Counted from the first letter of the stretch, positions 1 through 5,839 are shown. The stretch: 8,045 nucleotides of DNA from JAVBNF01 sp031551725 (GCA_031551725.1 JAVBNF010000055.1:1-8045); one strand, 5' to 3'. Program-made: numbers and translations. Notes: a model not told the origin generated them from the sequence alone.

Positions 1-875
1 TTTCTCCTGCACCTACCATTTCGGCGACCCAAGTCATTTTAAACTTCGTCGGCCTTTCCGATGTGGTCAGCGGCAGTGTTTTCACTTTAAAAATTGCAGC
101 TTCCAACCCTAATTATTGCAAATTGGATACACAGGAGTTTAGCATCAAATTAATTTATAACCCACCTATCGAAACACCCGTATATGTGCCAGCTACTTAC
201 CCAGGAGCCTCTATCGCTTCAACACATGTTATTAATGCTCCCGGAAATGATGTTGTTGGAGCTACCGGTGTTTTAACAGACGGTAGAGATGGTAAAAAGT
301 ATACGACTGCGAAGATGCCGGATGGACAGTGGTGGATGAGCAAGAATCTGGAGATAGGCACTTGTCCGAATGCTGGATGGACCACCACGGTTAATGCAAC
401 CTGGGGCTCTAGCTACGACCAAGCGTCCAACTGGGATATCAATGGCGCGGCACTTCGGGGTAAATGCCGCCAAAACGGTACGTATGGTTATTTGTATAAT
501 TGGATAGCAGCTACACAGTTTCCGGATGGTTGTGGTTATGGACAAGATTGTCCTACATCTAATTGGCAGAATAAGTGGATTCAAGGTATTTGTCCAAATG
601 GATGGCGTTTGCCGACAGGTGGCACTTGTGGCGATTTTGCGAATATGCCCACTTCTACCCGTTCTGCAACGTGGGCTATCACATGGTTTTATGGAGGTGC
701 CTGTATCAACTCTGGCTCGCTCGTCTTCCAGGGCAGCACCGCCTGGTACTGGAGTAGTGCCCAGAACAACACCGCTTACGGCTACTTCTTAGCTTGCCGC
801 AGCGGTGGCGATGCGGACCCTATGTGCGTCAACCCCAAGGACAACGGCTTTAACATTCGTTGCGTCAAGAATTAA
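1..875 (+). CDS. FISUMP-domain surface protein, C-terminal part (5' truncated by window)
   Basis: The reading frame is open to the left edge (first whole codon at 3), so the GTG at 63 is not a start and the N-terminus lies outside. The first ~55 residues look like the end of a beta-sandwich (Ig/PKD-like) domain with alternating hydrophobic strands. From about 270 to the stop the protein matches the FISUMP family (Fibrobacter succinogenes major paralogous domain): DGRDGKKYTTAKMPDGQWWM, then a YGYLYNW motif (484-504), CPNGWRLPTGG (594-626), YWSSAQNN (747-770) and the ending GFNIRCVKN. FISUMP proteins are secreted, and the domain resembles the C-type-lectin fold. The function here is unknown, but binding or adhesion is plausible. 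The last ~50 codons differ in codon use from the preceding segment (see the variable-region entry). The family call is confident; cellular role and full length cannot be given. Confidence 0.85.
   Translation, partial: SPAPTISATQVILNFVGLSDVVSGSVFTLKIAASNPNYCKLDTQEFSIKLIYNPPIETPVYVPATYPGASIASTHVINAPGNDVVGATGVLTDGRDGKKYTTAKMPDGQWWMSKNLEIGTCPNAGWTTTVNATWGSSYDQASNWDINGAALRGKCRQNGTYGYLYNWIAATQFPDGCGYGQDCPTSNWQNKWIQGICPNGWRLPTGGTCGDFANMPTSTRSATWAITWFYGGACINSGSLVFQGSTAWYWSSAQNNTAYGYFLACRSGGDADPMCVNPKDNGFNIRCVKN
729..875 (+). other. Candidate DGR variable region (VR) at the 3' end of the FISUMP gene
   Basis: Seen: of the 29 codons at 759-845, 19 end in C (AAC, ACC, TAC, GGC, TTC, TGC, CGC, AGC, GAC, GTC, CCC and others), while the 29 codons at 510-596 include none. 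The mix of first and second bases in NNC codons is what adenine-specific mutagenesis of AAC codons in a template repeat produces. The segment is at the extreme C-terminus of a C-type-lectin-like domain, where DGR variable regions usually lie, and ends in a less varied stretch (GGC TTT AAC ATT CGT TGC). Against: codons around 381-475 of the same gene are also fairly C-rich, and no template repeat or reverse transcriptase is visible. The left boundary is approximate. Confidence 0.45.
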
Positions 876-949
876 AAGGAAATGCAATCTATGAGAAAAC
901 CTTCTCGTCACCAAAAAACAACCGGCCAGCACGCACAGCAATGGGCGTT

Positions 950-995
950 CCGAAAGCAAAATCCCCGCATCCTTGGTGGTGCGGGGCGCTTTCGG
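950..995. repeat. GC-rich two-part hairpin downstream of the FISUMP gene
   Basis: Perfect outer stem CCGAAAGC (950-957) with GCTTTCGG (988-995), and perfect inner stem CCCCGCA (963-969) with TGCGGGG (980-986). The stems are separated by AAAAT on one side and a single C on the other, leaving a ~10-nt apical loop. No U-tract follows directly, so it is not a classical terminator. The perfect palindrome CGGCTTAAGCCG (993-1004) overlaps its right foot. DGR target genes often carry an inverted repeat just after the variable region that promotes homing; this hairpin is ~75 bp past the stop codon. Transcript 3'-end protection is an equally good explanation. Confidence 0.6.
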
Positions 996-1007
996 CTTAA
1001 GCCGGAC

Positions 1008-1046
1008 AAACCTAACAGCACTTAAAATCCTGTTAGGTTTTACTTT
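1008..1046 (+). terminator. Terminator-like hairpin for the FISUMP transcript
   Basis: An 11-bp perfect stem, AAACCTAACAG (1008-1018) with CTGTTAGGTTT (1030-1040), has an 11-nt A/T-rich loop and is followed by the T-rich TACTTT. It lies in the right place to end the FISUMP transcript. The CCTAACAG/CTGTTAGG pair is also of a kind found as a dispersed repeat in Bacteroidota genomes, so it may be both. Confidence 0.55.
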
Positions 1047-1077
1047 AAGTTGAAAGACAAAGATCTGTTAGGAAAAA

Positions 1078-1170
1078 ATCTGCGTAAATTTGCGTAAATC
1101 TTAAAAATCTGCGATAAACCCGTCAGCGAAGCTGACCATACGCGCAGCGTCACCGCGCAAATCAATAAAA
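1078..1170 (+). repeat. Dispersed repeat, copy 1 (single arm)
   Basis: This 93-bp stretch aligns with one small gap to 7055-7146 near the other end of the window. A 22-bp core is identical (1122-1143 and 7099-7120). The core includes the small hairpin GTCAGC-GAA-GCTGAC. Flanking differences are mostly transitions, as expected if base pairing in a transcript or cruciform is conserved. It contains TGCGTAAAT twice (1081-1089, 1091-1099). It fills most of the gene-free stretch 876-1218; no ORF or RNA gene was recognised there. Only one arm is present here, whereas the copy near 6938-7146 has two. Confidence 0.75.
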
Positions 1171-1199
1171 AAAACCGATCCATTTTGGGTCGGTTTTTT
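1169..1199. terminator. Bidirectional rho-independent terminator
   Basis: AAAAAACCGA (1169-1178) pairs perfectly with TCGGTTTTTT (1190-1199). The stem extends inward by a T-G wobble and two C-G pairs, leaving a 5-nt loop (ATTTT). It has an A-run on the left and a T-run on the right, so it works in both directions. It sits between the converging plus-strand FISUMP gene and the minus-strand gene whose stop is at 1219-1221. Confidence 0.85.
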
Positions 1200-1218
1200 G
1201 TTTTAGAAGCAAAACGGA

Positions 1219-1479
1219 TTATTTCTTTTTATCGCATTTTTTACCTTCTTTGCAGCATTTTTTGTCTGCCTCTTTTTTGCAGCATTTGGTGCTGTCGGCT
1301 TTGCAGCATTTTTTAGTTGTGTCCATTGTTGCACCGGTAGTCGTGTCGGCAACAGCAACAACTTCTTCAACAACTACAGCTTCTTCAACAGGAGCTTCTT
1401 GTTGTTTGTTTCCACCACAAGCAGTCATAGCAACTGCAAATGTTGCAGCTACAAAAAATGTTCCAATTAATTTTTTCAT
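1219..1479 (-). CDS. Small Cys/Lys-rich lipoprotein
   Basis: 86 residues. The start at 1479 (MKKLIGTFFVAATFAV) is chosen because the upstream ATG at 1539 would lie inside the promoter's -33 box. Residues 1-21 form a lipoprotein signal peptide ending in MTAC (lipidated Cys21), so the mature protein should be membrane-anchored in the envelope. Residues ~24-45 are acidic and Val/Glu-rich (EEAVVVEEVVAVAD). The tail from about 56 has seven cysteines in KCC-type motifs separated by Lys-rich spacers: KKCCKAD, TKCCKK, KKCCKE, KKCDKKK. The coding DNA repeats the corresponding unit (TTGCAGCATTT on the plus strand at 1250, 1278 and 1301). The family is not recognised. Paired cysteines suggest metal binding or disulfide formation, but no known motif is matched. 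A strong terminator follows. Confidence 0.85.
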   Translation of the reverse strand: MKKLIGTFFVAATFAVAMTACGGNKQQEAPVEEAVVVEEVVAVADTTTGATMDTTKKCCKADSTKCCKKEADKKCCKEGKKCDKKK

Positions 1480-1508
1480 TTTTGATTTGGTTTTTTTAAT
1501 TAAGCGTG

Positions 1509-1540
1509 CAAAAGTACATCCTTTTTTGCAAAAAACCAAA
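1509..1540 (-). promoter_or_regulatory. Bacteroidota promoter for the Cys/Lys-rich lipoprotein
   Basis: On the minus strand, -33 TTTG (1540-1537), a 20-bp spacer and -7 TACTTTTG (1516-1509) match the TTTG-N19..21-TAnnTTTG consensus exactly. Transcription should start near 1502, giving a leader of ~20 nt before the ATG at 1479. It lies just past the stop of the nitroreductase-like gene, so the lipoprotein can be expressed independently of the operon upstream. Confidence 0.75.
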
Positions 1541-1542
1541 TT

Positions 1543-2172
1543 TTATTTTGGATAACCTACAGATTGTGTGAATGTGATGTGCTGATTTATATTCAACATT
1601 AACTTTTCACTTAATACTTTTTCGTCAAACATTGCACGGCCAACAGTAACTAATCCGGCGGAAGCGCAATAAAGATAGGCGTTTTCGGAGATAAAACCGG
1701 TATTGATTGCGGCTACTTTCGCTTTGGAAACATCGTCGGCATTACCAAATTTGCTGTAATCGGAAACAAAAACAAGGTTAACGGCTGCTGTTTTCACAAA
1801 ATCTTGCATGCCGGTAAACTCCCGTAAGTCTTTAACGGAGATTTCCTTCAACTCGTGTTTGACAGCATCGTACAGATAAGTTCCCTTAGCCATTACCACG
1901 TAGATATCAATATCTTGAACATTGCGGCTCGATGGCGCCGTGCGGCGGCCGTCTTCGCGGTTGACACCAAAAGCAGCCCACAACAGATTTGACAGGTGTT
2001 TGTCCGACAACGGCTGTTGTTTCTCATTAAACACGCGACCGGATTTACGATTGTTCAACACTTGCATAAGCGGTTTTCCGCCTTTTTTGTCAGGTGCGGG
2101 AAGTTTTATGTTTTGTGCAAATAATGTTGCCGAAAAACATAAGATGACAGATAAAACACAAATTCCTTTCAT
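1543..2172 (-). CDS. Exported nitroreductase-family (SagB/ThcOx-like) protein
   Basis: 209 residues. Residues 1-19 form a Sec signal peptide with a likely cut at LFA-Q, so it should act outside the cytoplasm. The mature part matches the FMN-dependent nitroreductase fold of the SagB/ThcOx-like group. It has RKSGRVF at 42-48 (the RxSxRxF flavin-phosphate motif), LSNLLWAAFGVNR and a TAPSSRNVQ segment (nitroreductases carry a TAPSA/PS-type motif here). It also has the LYDAVKHEL strand and, near the C-terminus, the helix with NAYLYCASAGL. The family binds FMN and reduces or oxidises small molecules with NAD(P)H, but the substrate is unknown. A signal peptide on this fold is unusual in general, though I recall such forms in Bacteroidota. 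It starts 9 bp after the DUF4296 gene, so it is probably the last gene of the operon from 4571. Confidence 0.85.
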   Translation of the reverse strand: MKGICVLSVILCFSATLFAQNIKLPAPDKKGGKPLMQVLNNRKSGRVFNEKQQPLSDKHLSNLLWAAFGVNREDGRRTAPSSRNVQDIDIYVVMAKGTYLYDAVKHELKEISVKDLREFTGMQDFVKTAAVNLVFVSDYSKFGNADDVSKAKVAAINTGFISENAYLYCASAGLVTVGRAMFDEKVLSEKLMLNINQHITFTQSVGYPK

Positions 2173-2181
2173 AACGACGAT

Positions 2182-2541
2182 TTATTTAGTTTCTTTGGGT
2201 AAATTGGCAAGCGAATCCTGTGTAGCACATTTTCTTTCTATGCGCGAATACATCTTTTCAAACTCATCCGGATAATAACTGTAATAATGAACGTTTTCTT
2301 CAAAATCCTTGTTCGTGATATTGTATTTTTTGAAAACTTCTTCGTAATTGGCTTTCACAATAATTTTCAAACTGTCTTGCGGAAGACCGGTAATATCACC
2401 CAAACGCACTTCTAAAAGTTGAACATCCAACAAAAGCGCTTCCATTTCGTCTTCATTCAAAAACTTCTCCGGCTTCGGATTTGGCGATTTACAAGCAAAA
2501 AAAGTCAACGTTAATACTATAAAAACAAGCGTTCTTTTCAT
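2182..2541 (-). CDS. DUF4296 lipoprotein
   Basis: 119 residues. The signal peptide ends in the lipobox TFFAC with Cys17, followed by a short Pro/Lys linker. The remainder matches DUF4296: FLNEDEMEALLLDVQLLEVR, then YEEVFKKYNITNKDFEENVHYYSYYPDEFEKMYSRI. It is a small helical domain found almost only in Bacteroidota, often next to dihydroorotase. No biochemical function is known to me. It lies 10 bp downstream of pyrC and 9 bp upstream of the nitroreductase-like gene, so the three are likely cotranscribed. It should be anchored in the periplasmic or outer-membrane leaflet. Its leader consists of AT-rich repeat DNA rather than a ribosome-binding motif. Confidence 0.85.
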   Translation of the reverse strand: MKRTLVFIVLTLTFFACKSPNPKPEKFLNEDEMEALLLDVQLLEVRLGDITGLPQDSLKIIVKANYEEVFKKYNITNKDFEENVHYYSYYPDEFEKMYSRIERKCATQDSLANLPKETK

Positions 2542-2545
2542 TTTT

Positions 2546-2572
2546 TAATTCTTAATTTTTAATTCTTAATTC
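2546..2572. repeat. AT-rich direct repeat spanning the pyrC end
   Basis: TTAATTCTTAATT occurs twice in close tandem with T-runs between. On the minus strand it reads as alternating AATTAAGAATT and AAAAATT units. Sequence of this kind is a frequent dispersed low-complexity repeat in Bacteroidota intergenic DNA. Here it encodes the last residues of dihydroorotase (LRIKN), supplies its stop, and forms the leader of the next gene. Confidence 0.6.
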
Positions 2573-3889
2573 CTTAGCAGTCGGTTTTTCAGCAAAAACG
2601 CCATTCTCATAAACCACGCTTCCATTCACAAAAGTACACAAAATTTTTGAATTAAAGCGAACGCCTTCAAACGGCGACCAGCCGCATTTGGACAAAATCG
2701 TTGACGAATCCACAGTCCATGCCTGTTTATCCACAACCACCAAATCGGCAAAATAACCTTCGCGGATAAAGCCGCGATGCTCAACACCGAATAAAATTGC
2801 AGGCGCGTGACACATTCGCTGCACAATTTCTTCAACTGAAAAAATATGCTGTTCGCAAAGTTCCAACATGCAATTCAACGAATGCTGAATCAGCGGAATG
2901 CCCGACGGCGCCTTGAAATACGCTTGCATTTTTTCCTGCAACAGATGCGGTGCGTGATCGGTTGCCAATGTGTCAATAAGCCCTGTTTTCAAGGCTTGGC
3001 GCAATGCTTCGCGATCTTTTGATGTTTTTATAGCCGGATTACACTTGATTTTGGTCCCCAAACGATCATAATCTTCATCGCAAAACCACAAATACTGAAT
3101 GCAGGTTTCGGCCGTAATCCGCTTGCTTTCAAGCGGCATGTTTTCCAACAACGACAACTCTTTCGCCGTAGAAAGATGTGCAATGTGAAAACGCGTATTG
3201 TACTTTTTGGCGAAAGCGATTGCTTTTTCTGTTGATTTGAAACACGCTTCTTCACTACGCACAAGCGGGTGTATGCGTGCCGGCGCATCGTCGCCATATT
3301 GCGCTTGATAATTGGCGGTATTGTTACGAATCGTCGTTTCGTCCTCGCAATGGGCAACAATCAGTTTTTGCGCTTCCGCAAATAATTTGGATAACGAGTT
3401 TTCGTCGTCTACCAACATATTTCCGGTAGAAGAACCCATAAACAACTTTAATGCTGCATATTCCGACGGATTGATTTTTAGAATCTCGTCAATATTTTCA
3501 TTCGAAACGCCCAAGTAGAAAGCATAATTTGCAAAGGATTTTTCGGATGCAAGCTGCTTTTTCTCTTGCAGATTTTCCAGATGCAGCGTCGGTGGATTAG
3601 TGTTGGGCATTTCCATAAACGACGTAATCCCACCTGCCACGGCGGCACGGCTTTCGAAAAAAATATCGGCTTTATGCGTCAATCCCGGCTCGCGAAAGTG
3701 CACATGCGTGTCGATTACTCCCGGAAGCAGCATTTTGCCCGACAAATCGATGGTTTCCGCATTCGCAAAAGCGGATAAATCGTCTTCTGTTTTACAGATT
3801 TTTAAAATTCGCTCATTGTCGATCACCAGATGTCCTTCAAACACCTTGTTTTCATTCACAATCTGAGTATTTTTTAGTATTTTTATCAT
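2552..3889 (-). CDS. pyrC: Dihydroorotase
   Basis: 445 residues, the usual size for the class I-like enzyme. It interconverts N-carbamoyl-aspartate and dihydroorotate, the third step of de novo pyrimidine synthesis, in the cytoplasm. The amidohydrolase features are complete: DTHVHFREPG at 60-69 (metal ligands H62, H64; substrate-binding R66), TSFMEMPNTNPPT at 89-101, K148 in ALKLFMGSSTGN (position of the bridging carbamylated Lys in related enzymes), H180 in VAHCEDE, H238 in HIAHLST and catalytic D311 in ATDHAPH. The start follows the WbqC-like stop by 4 bp, so the genes are probably cotranscribed and perhaps translationally coupled. The C-terminal residues LRIKN come from an AT-rich repeat and are probably not functional. 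An allantoinase or other amidohydrolase is less likely given the full dihydroorotase motif set. Confidence 0.93.
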   Translation of the reverse strand: MIKILKNTQIVNENKVFEGHLVIDNERILKICKTEDDLSAFANAETIDLSGKMLLPGVIDTHVHFREPGLTHKADIFFESRAAVAGGITSFMEMPNTNPPTLHLENLQEKKQLASEKSFANYAFYLGVSNENIDEILKINPSEYAALKLFMGSSTGNMLVDDENSLSKLFAEAQKLIVAHCEDETTIRNNTANYQAQYGDDAPARIHPLVRSEEACFKSTEKAIAFAKKYNTRFHIAHLSTAKELSLLENMPLESKRITAETCIQYLWFCDEDYDRLGTKIKCNPAIKTSKDREALRQALKTGLIDTLATDHAPHLLQEKMQAYFKAPSGIPLIQHSLNCMLELCEQHIFSVEEIVQRMCHAPAILFGVEHRGFIREGYFADLVVVDKQAWTVDSSTILSKCGWSPFEGVRFNSKILCTFVNGSVVYENGVFAEKPTAKELRIKN

Positions 3890-3893
3890 TTGA

Positions 3894-4571
3894 CTAAACA
3901 GTTAAATTTTTAACTAAATAATTAAAACTTTCATTTCCACAATTAAATAACAAATCGAGGATGCTGAGGTTGGGGACGAATTCATTGCCAAAAACCTGAA
4001 CGTATGATAGTTGATGGTTGAGGGTTGAGGGTTGAAAGGCAGAAGTGCAGGAATGCAGAAGCGTAGAAATGTTTTCTGCATTTTTGCATTTCTGCATTTC
4101 TGCATTAATCCGATAATTGCTGTAATTTTCTATGTTCTCAATATATTTTTCGCTAAAATCGATTTGGATTTTAATATTTATTTTTTTCAAAAAGAAATTC
4201 GTAAACTCCATATTCAAATCGCAAAGGAAATCGTGCTTTTTATGCAGAATTTTATGGAAATCGTCTTGATAATACAGGAAAAACGGCGATTTATTGTATG
4301 CCGTTTGGATACTTCTCCAATGATCGCGCTGCCAAGCAGTATTATCGCTGATGCGGATGTCTTTCATGGCTGTATGATGACCGTTGGTTTTGATAACAGG
4401 AACTGAAAGTGTGTGAACGCCGTCAGCCATTAATATTTTGCAGCGGCTGCGTTCGGTTTGACGCTCGTAATGCTCATATACATCAATAACAACTGTTTCA
4501 GCTTTCGCTAAACAAGCAAAATATTCAATAGAAGGCAGATAACAAGATGAAAGCAACGGCGTTTTGTGCAT
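3894..4571 (-). CDS. WbqC-family protein with a repeat-derived insert
   Basis: 225 residues. The N-terminus matches the WbqC-like family: LSSCYLPSIEYFACLAKAE at ~7-25, YERQTERSRCKI, LSVPVIKTNGHHTAMKDIRI at ~55-74, and WQRDHWRSIQTAYNKSPFF at 80-98. The C-terminus also matches: YVQVFGNEFVPNLSILDLLFN at 190-210. WbqC-like proteins are found in polysaccharide and glycolipid loci; the reaction is not established. Residues ~155-189, between NYR and YVQVF, are encoded by low-complexity repeat DNA and do not look like family sequence, yet the frame stays open. This linker is either dispensable or the protein is impaired. It is the first gene of the probable operon leading to pyrC. Start at 4571 is the only good ATG before the conserved block, and a -7 box lies ~18 bp upstream. 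Confidence 0.85.
   Translation of the reverse strand: MHKTPLLSSCYLPSIEYFACLAKAETVVIDVYEHYERQTERSRCKILMADGVHTLSVPVIKTNGHHTAMKDIRISDNTAWQRDHWRSIQTAYNKSPFFLYYQDDFHKILHKKHDFLCDLNMEFTNFFLKKINIKIQIDFSEKYIENIENYSNYRINAEMQKCKNAENISTLLHSCTSAFQPSTLNHQLSYVQVFGNEFVPNLSILDLLFNCGNESFNYLVKNLTV
4009..4106. repeat. Low-complexity palindromic repeat inside the WbqC-like gene
   Basis: Plus strand: four 7-bp units of TTGAGGG type (4011-4038), then 8-bp units of GCAGAAGT type (4040-4071), a T-rich turn (4072-4078), then TGCATTTC-type units (4079-4105). The last two blocks are nearly reverse complements: aligning them gives mainly C/T and G/A differences, which still pair as G-U in RNA. The element therefore folds into a ~28-bp imperfect hairpin. 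Simple repeats of this type are common between genes in Bacteroidota; here it is inside a coding frame. Confidence 0.75.
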
Positions 4572-4588
4572 AATTCAATATTCTTTTG

Positions 4589-4596
4589 CAAAGATA
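4589..4596 (-). promoter_or_regulatory. Probable -7 box for the WbqC-like/pyrC operon
   Basis: The minus strand reads TATCTTTG, a perfect TAnnTTTG box, ~18 bp before the ATG at 4571. No clear TTTG is seen 19-21 bp further upstream (the area is AT-rich, AATGC), so the -33 element is weak. The leader would be only ~10 nt. The divergent plus-strand box is ~50 bp away. Confidence 0.5.
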
Positions 4597-4648
4597 TGAA
4601 AAAACTTACGAGTATGCATTTTTTTATTTATCATTCACTATTTTTTTG

Positions 4649-4656
4649 TAACTTTG
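4649..4656 (+). promoter_or_regulatory. Probable -7 box for the propeller lipoprotein gene
   Basis: TAACTTTG matches TAnnTTTG exactly. The -33 region is only loosely matched (TTTA at 4627-4630). Transcription from about 4663 gives a ~40-nt AT-rich leader to the ATG at 4702. It also argues against the longer frame starting at 4654, which would begin inside the box. Confidence 0.55.
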
Positions 4657-4701
4657 CGCTGTACGAATTGTGTTAATCCGATTTTTAATAAAAATATTTT
4701 T

Positions 4702-5754
4702 ATGAAATACAGAATTTTATTCTCAACACTTGCATTAGCATCTATTTTCATGCTTCTCAACGCTTGCAAAAAAGACAAAAACGACGATAACAACGATCCG
4801 GACCCGTACGGTATTTTTGTTGGCGGATACGAAGTTAACAACGAAAAAACAATTGCTAAAACATGGAAAAACGGTATTCCGACAAATTTGACAGATGGCA
4901 ACAATATTGCTGTTGTCCAATCTGTTTTTGTTGCAAACGGTTATCTTTATAGCGCCGGATACGAAGCAAACCCGTCGTCTGCCGGAAACTATGCAAAAGT
5001 TTGGAGAAACGGCAAATTGCTTTACAACTTAACTAATGGAACAACAGATGCTAAGGCCGAATCCATTTACATTTCCGGAAACGACGTTTACGTGGCCGGA
5101 AACGACGGAATTTTCGGCAAAGTTTGGAAAAACGGGAAAGAACTTTATAGCATTGGAGACTCTACTTTCGGATCTCAAGTTTATTCTATCTTTGTTCAAA
5201 ACGGCGATGTTTACGTGGCCGGAAGCTGCCGCCTCGATACATCCGAGTATGCAAGAGCTACCGTTTGGAAAAATAATAAACCAAATTATTTAACAAACGG
5301 AACTGACGTTAGCGCCGCTGCTAAAGCCGTTTTCGTTTCAGGAAATGACGTTTATGCAACAGGAACCACTTCAAACAATGCCGTGGATATTGCCACCGTT
5401 TGGAAAAACGGCACCGCAACCGCTTTGACGGACGGGACTAAATTTGCACGTGCAAACTCTATTTTTGTTTCCGCCGGAAAAGTATGTGTTGCCGGAACAG
5501 AAAGTAACGGGAGCAAAGATATTGCTACAGTGTGGGTAAACGGAGTAGCTGCCCAATTAACAACAGGCGAGAACAACGCATTTGCCACTTCCGTATATAT
5601 TGCAGATGGCGATGTATATGTATCAGGATACGAAAATACAACGGATGGAACAACTCTTTATGTTTGGAAAAACGGAGATGTTCAACAACCGGCTTTAACA
5701 ACCGGCAGAACAGCGGCTGGAATTTATTCCATTTTTGCTAATTTGAAAAAATAA
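4702..5754 (+). CDS. Lipoprotein with seven propeller-like repeats
   Basis: 350 residues. ATG 4702 begins a lipoprotein signal peptide (MKYRILFSTLALASIF, lipobox LLNAC, Cys22), followed by a Lys/Asp-rich linker (KKDKNDDNNDPDP). The rest is seven tandem units of ~40-47 residues with consensus [IV]F[IV]..GDVYVAGYE ... ATVWKNG....LT[DN]GT..A.A.S. The first unit lacks its leading strand and begins at YGIFVGGYE, and the last unit ends with an extra SIFANL strand. That is the circular offset by which beta-propellers close the ring, so a seven-bladed propeller is likely. Conserved VWKNG and AGYE motifs mark each blade. No catalytic residues are recognised, and a binding or scaffold role at the cell surface is the best guess. 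It stands alone behind its own promoter; the PCMD gene follows after 85 bp. Confidence 0.85.
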   Translation: MKYRILFSTLALASIFMLLNACKKDKNDDNNDPDPYGIFVGGYEVNNEKTIAKTWKNGIPTNLTDGNNIAVVQSVFVANGYLYSAGYEANPSSAGNYAKVWRNGKLLYNLTNGTTDAKAESIYISGNDVYVAGNDGIFGKVWKNGKELYSIGDSTFGSQVYSIFVQNGDVYVAGSCRLDTSEYARATVWKNNKPNYLTNGTDVSAAAKAVFVSGNDVYATGTTSNNAVDIATVWKNGTATALTDGTKFARANSIFVSAGKVCVAGTESNGSKDIATVWVNGVAAQLTTGENNAFATSVYIADGDVYVSGYENTTDGTTLYVWKNGDVQQPALTTGRTAAGIYSIFANLKK

Positions 5755-5775
5755 AACAATCATGAAATATATTTG
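5742..5775 (+). promoter_or_regulatory. Possible promoter for the PCMD gene
   Basis: TTTG (5742-5745), a 22-bp spacer and TATATTTG (5768-5775) resemble the Bacteroidota consensus, but the spacer is 1-3 bp longer than usual. No terminator is visible after the propeller gene, so read-through could also serve the downstream genes. Confidence 0.35.
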
Positions 5776-5839
5776 TCAAGTTCTATGGTTTGAAAGTTAA
5801 ACTCGAATGTAAATGGGACGGAATTCCATTAATTGGGAA

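Noticed and set aside
63..65. GTG at 63 as start of the FISUMP gene
   Set aside because: The frame is open to the left edge with protein-like sequence (VILNFVGLSD), and an exported protein would need a signal peptide, which is absent here.
1081..1110. Repeated TGCGTAAAT units as a CRISPR-like or iteron array
   Set aside because: The units are too short, too few and irregular, and the same pattern in copy 2 shows they belong to the dispersed repeat.
1250..1555. 101-codon plus-strand frame opposite the Cys/Lys-rich lipoprotein
   Set aside because: It is antisense to a gene with a consensus promoter, signal peptide and terminator; its hydrophobic runs are the complement of Lys/Cys and Val/Glu codons.
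4032..4406. 124-codon plus-strand frame opposite the WbqC-like gene
   Set aside because: It is antisense to conserved family motifs and begins inside the repeat, with no promoter or start context.
4572..4701. Riboswitch or RNA gene in the divergent intergenic region
   Set aside because: The 130 bp are AT-rich with no stable stem or known motif; two -7 boxes explain the region adequately.
5763..5801. 12-codon frame MKYICQVLWFES between the propeller and PCMD genes
   Set aside because: Too short, it overlaps the -7 box at 5768-5775 and has no leader-peptide or attenuator structure.
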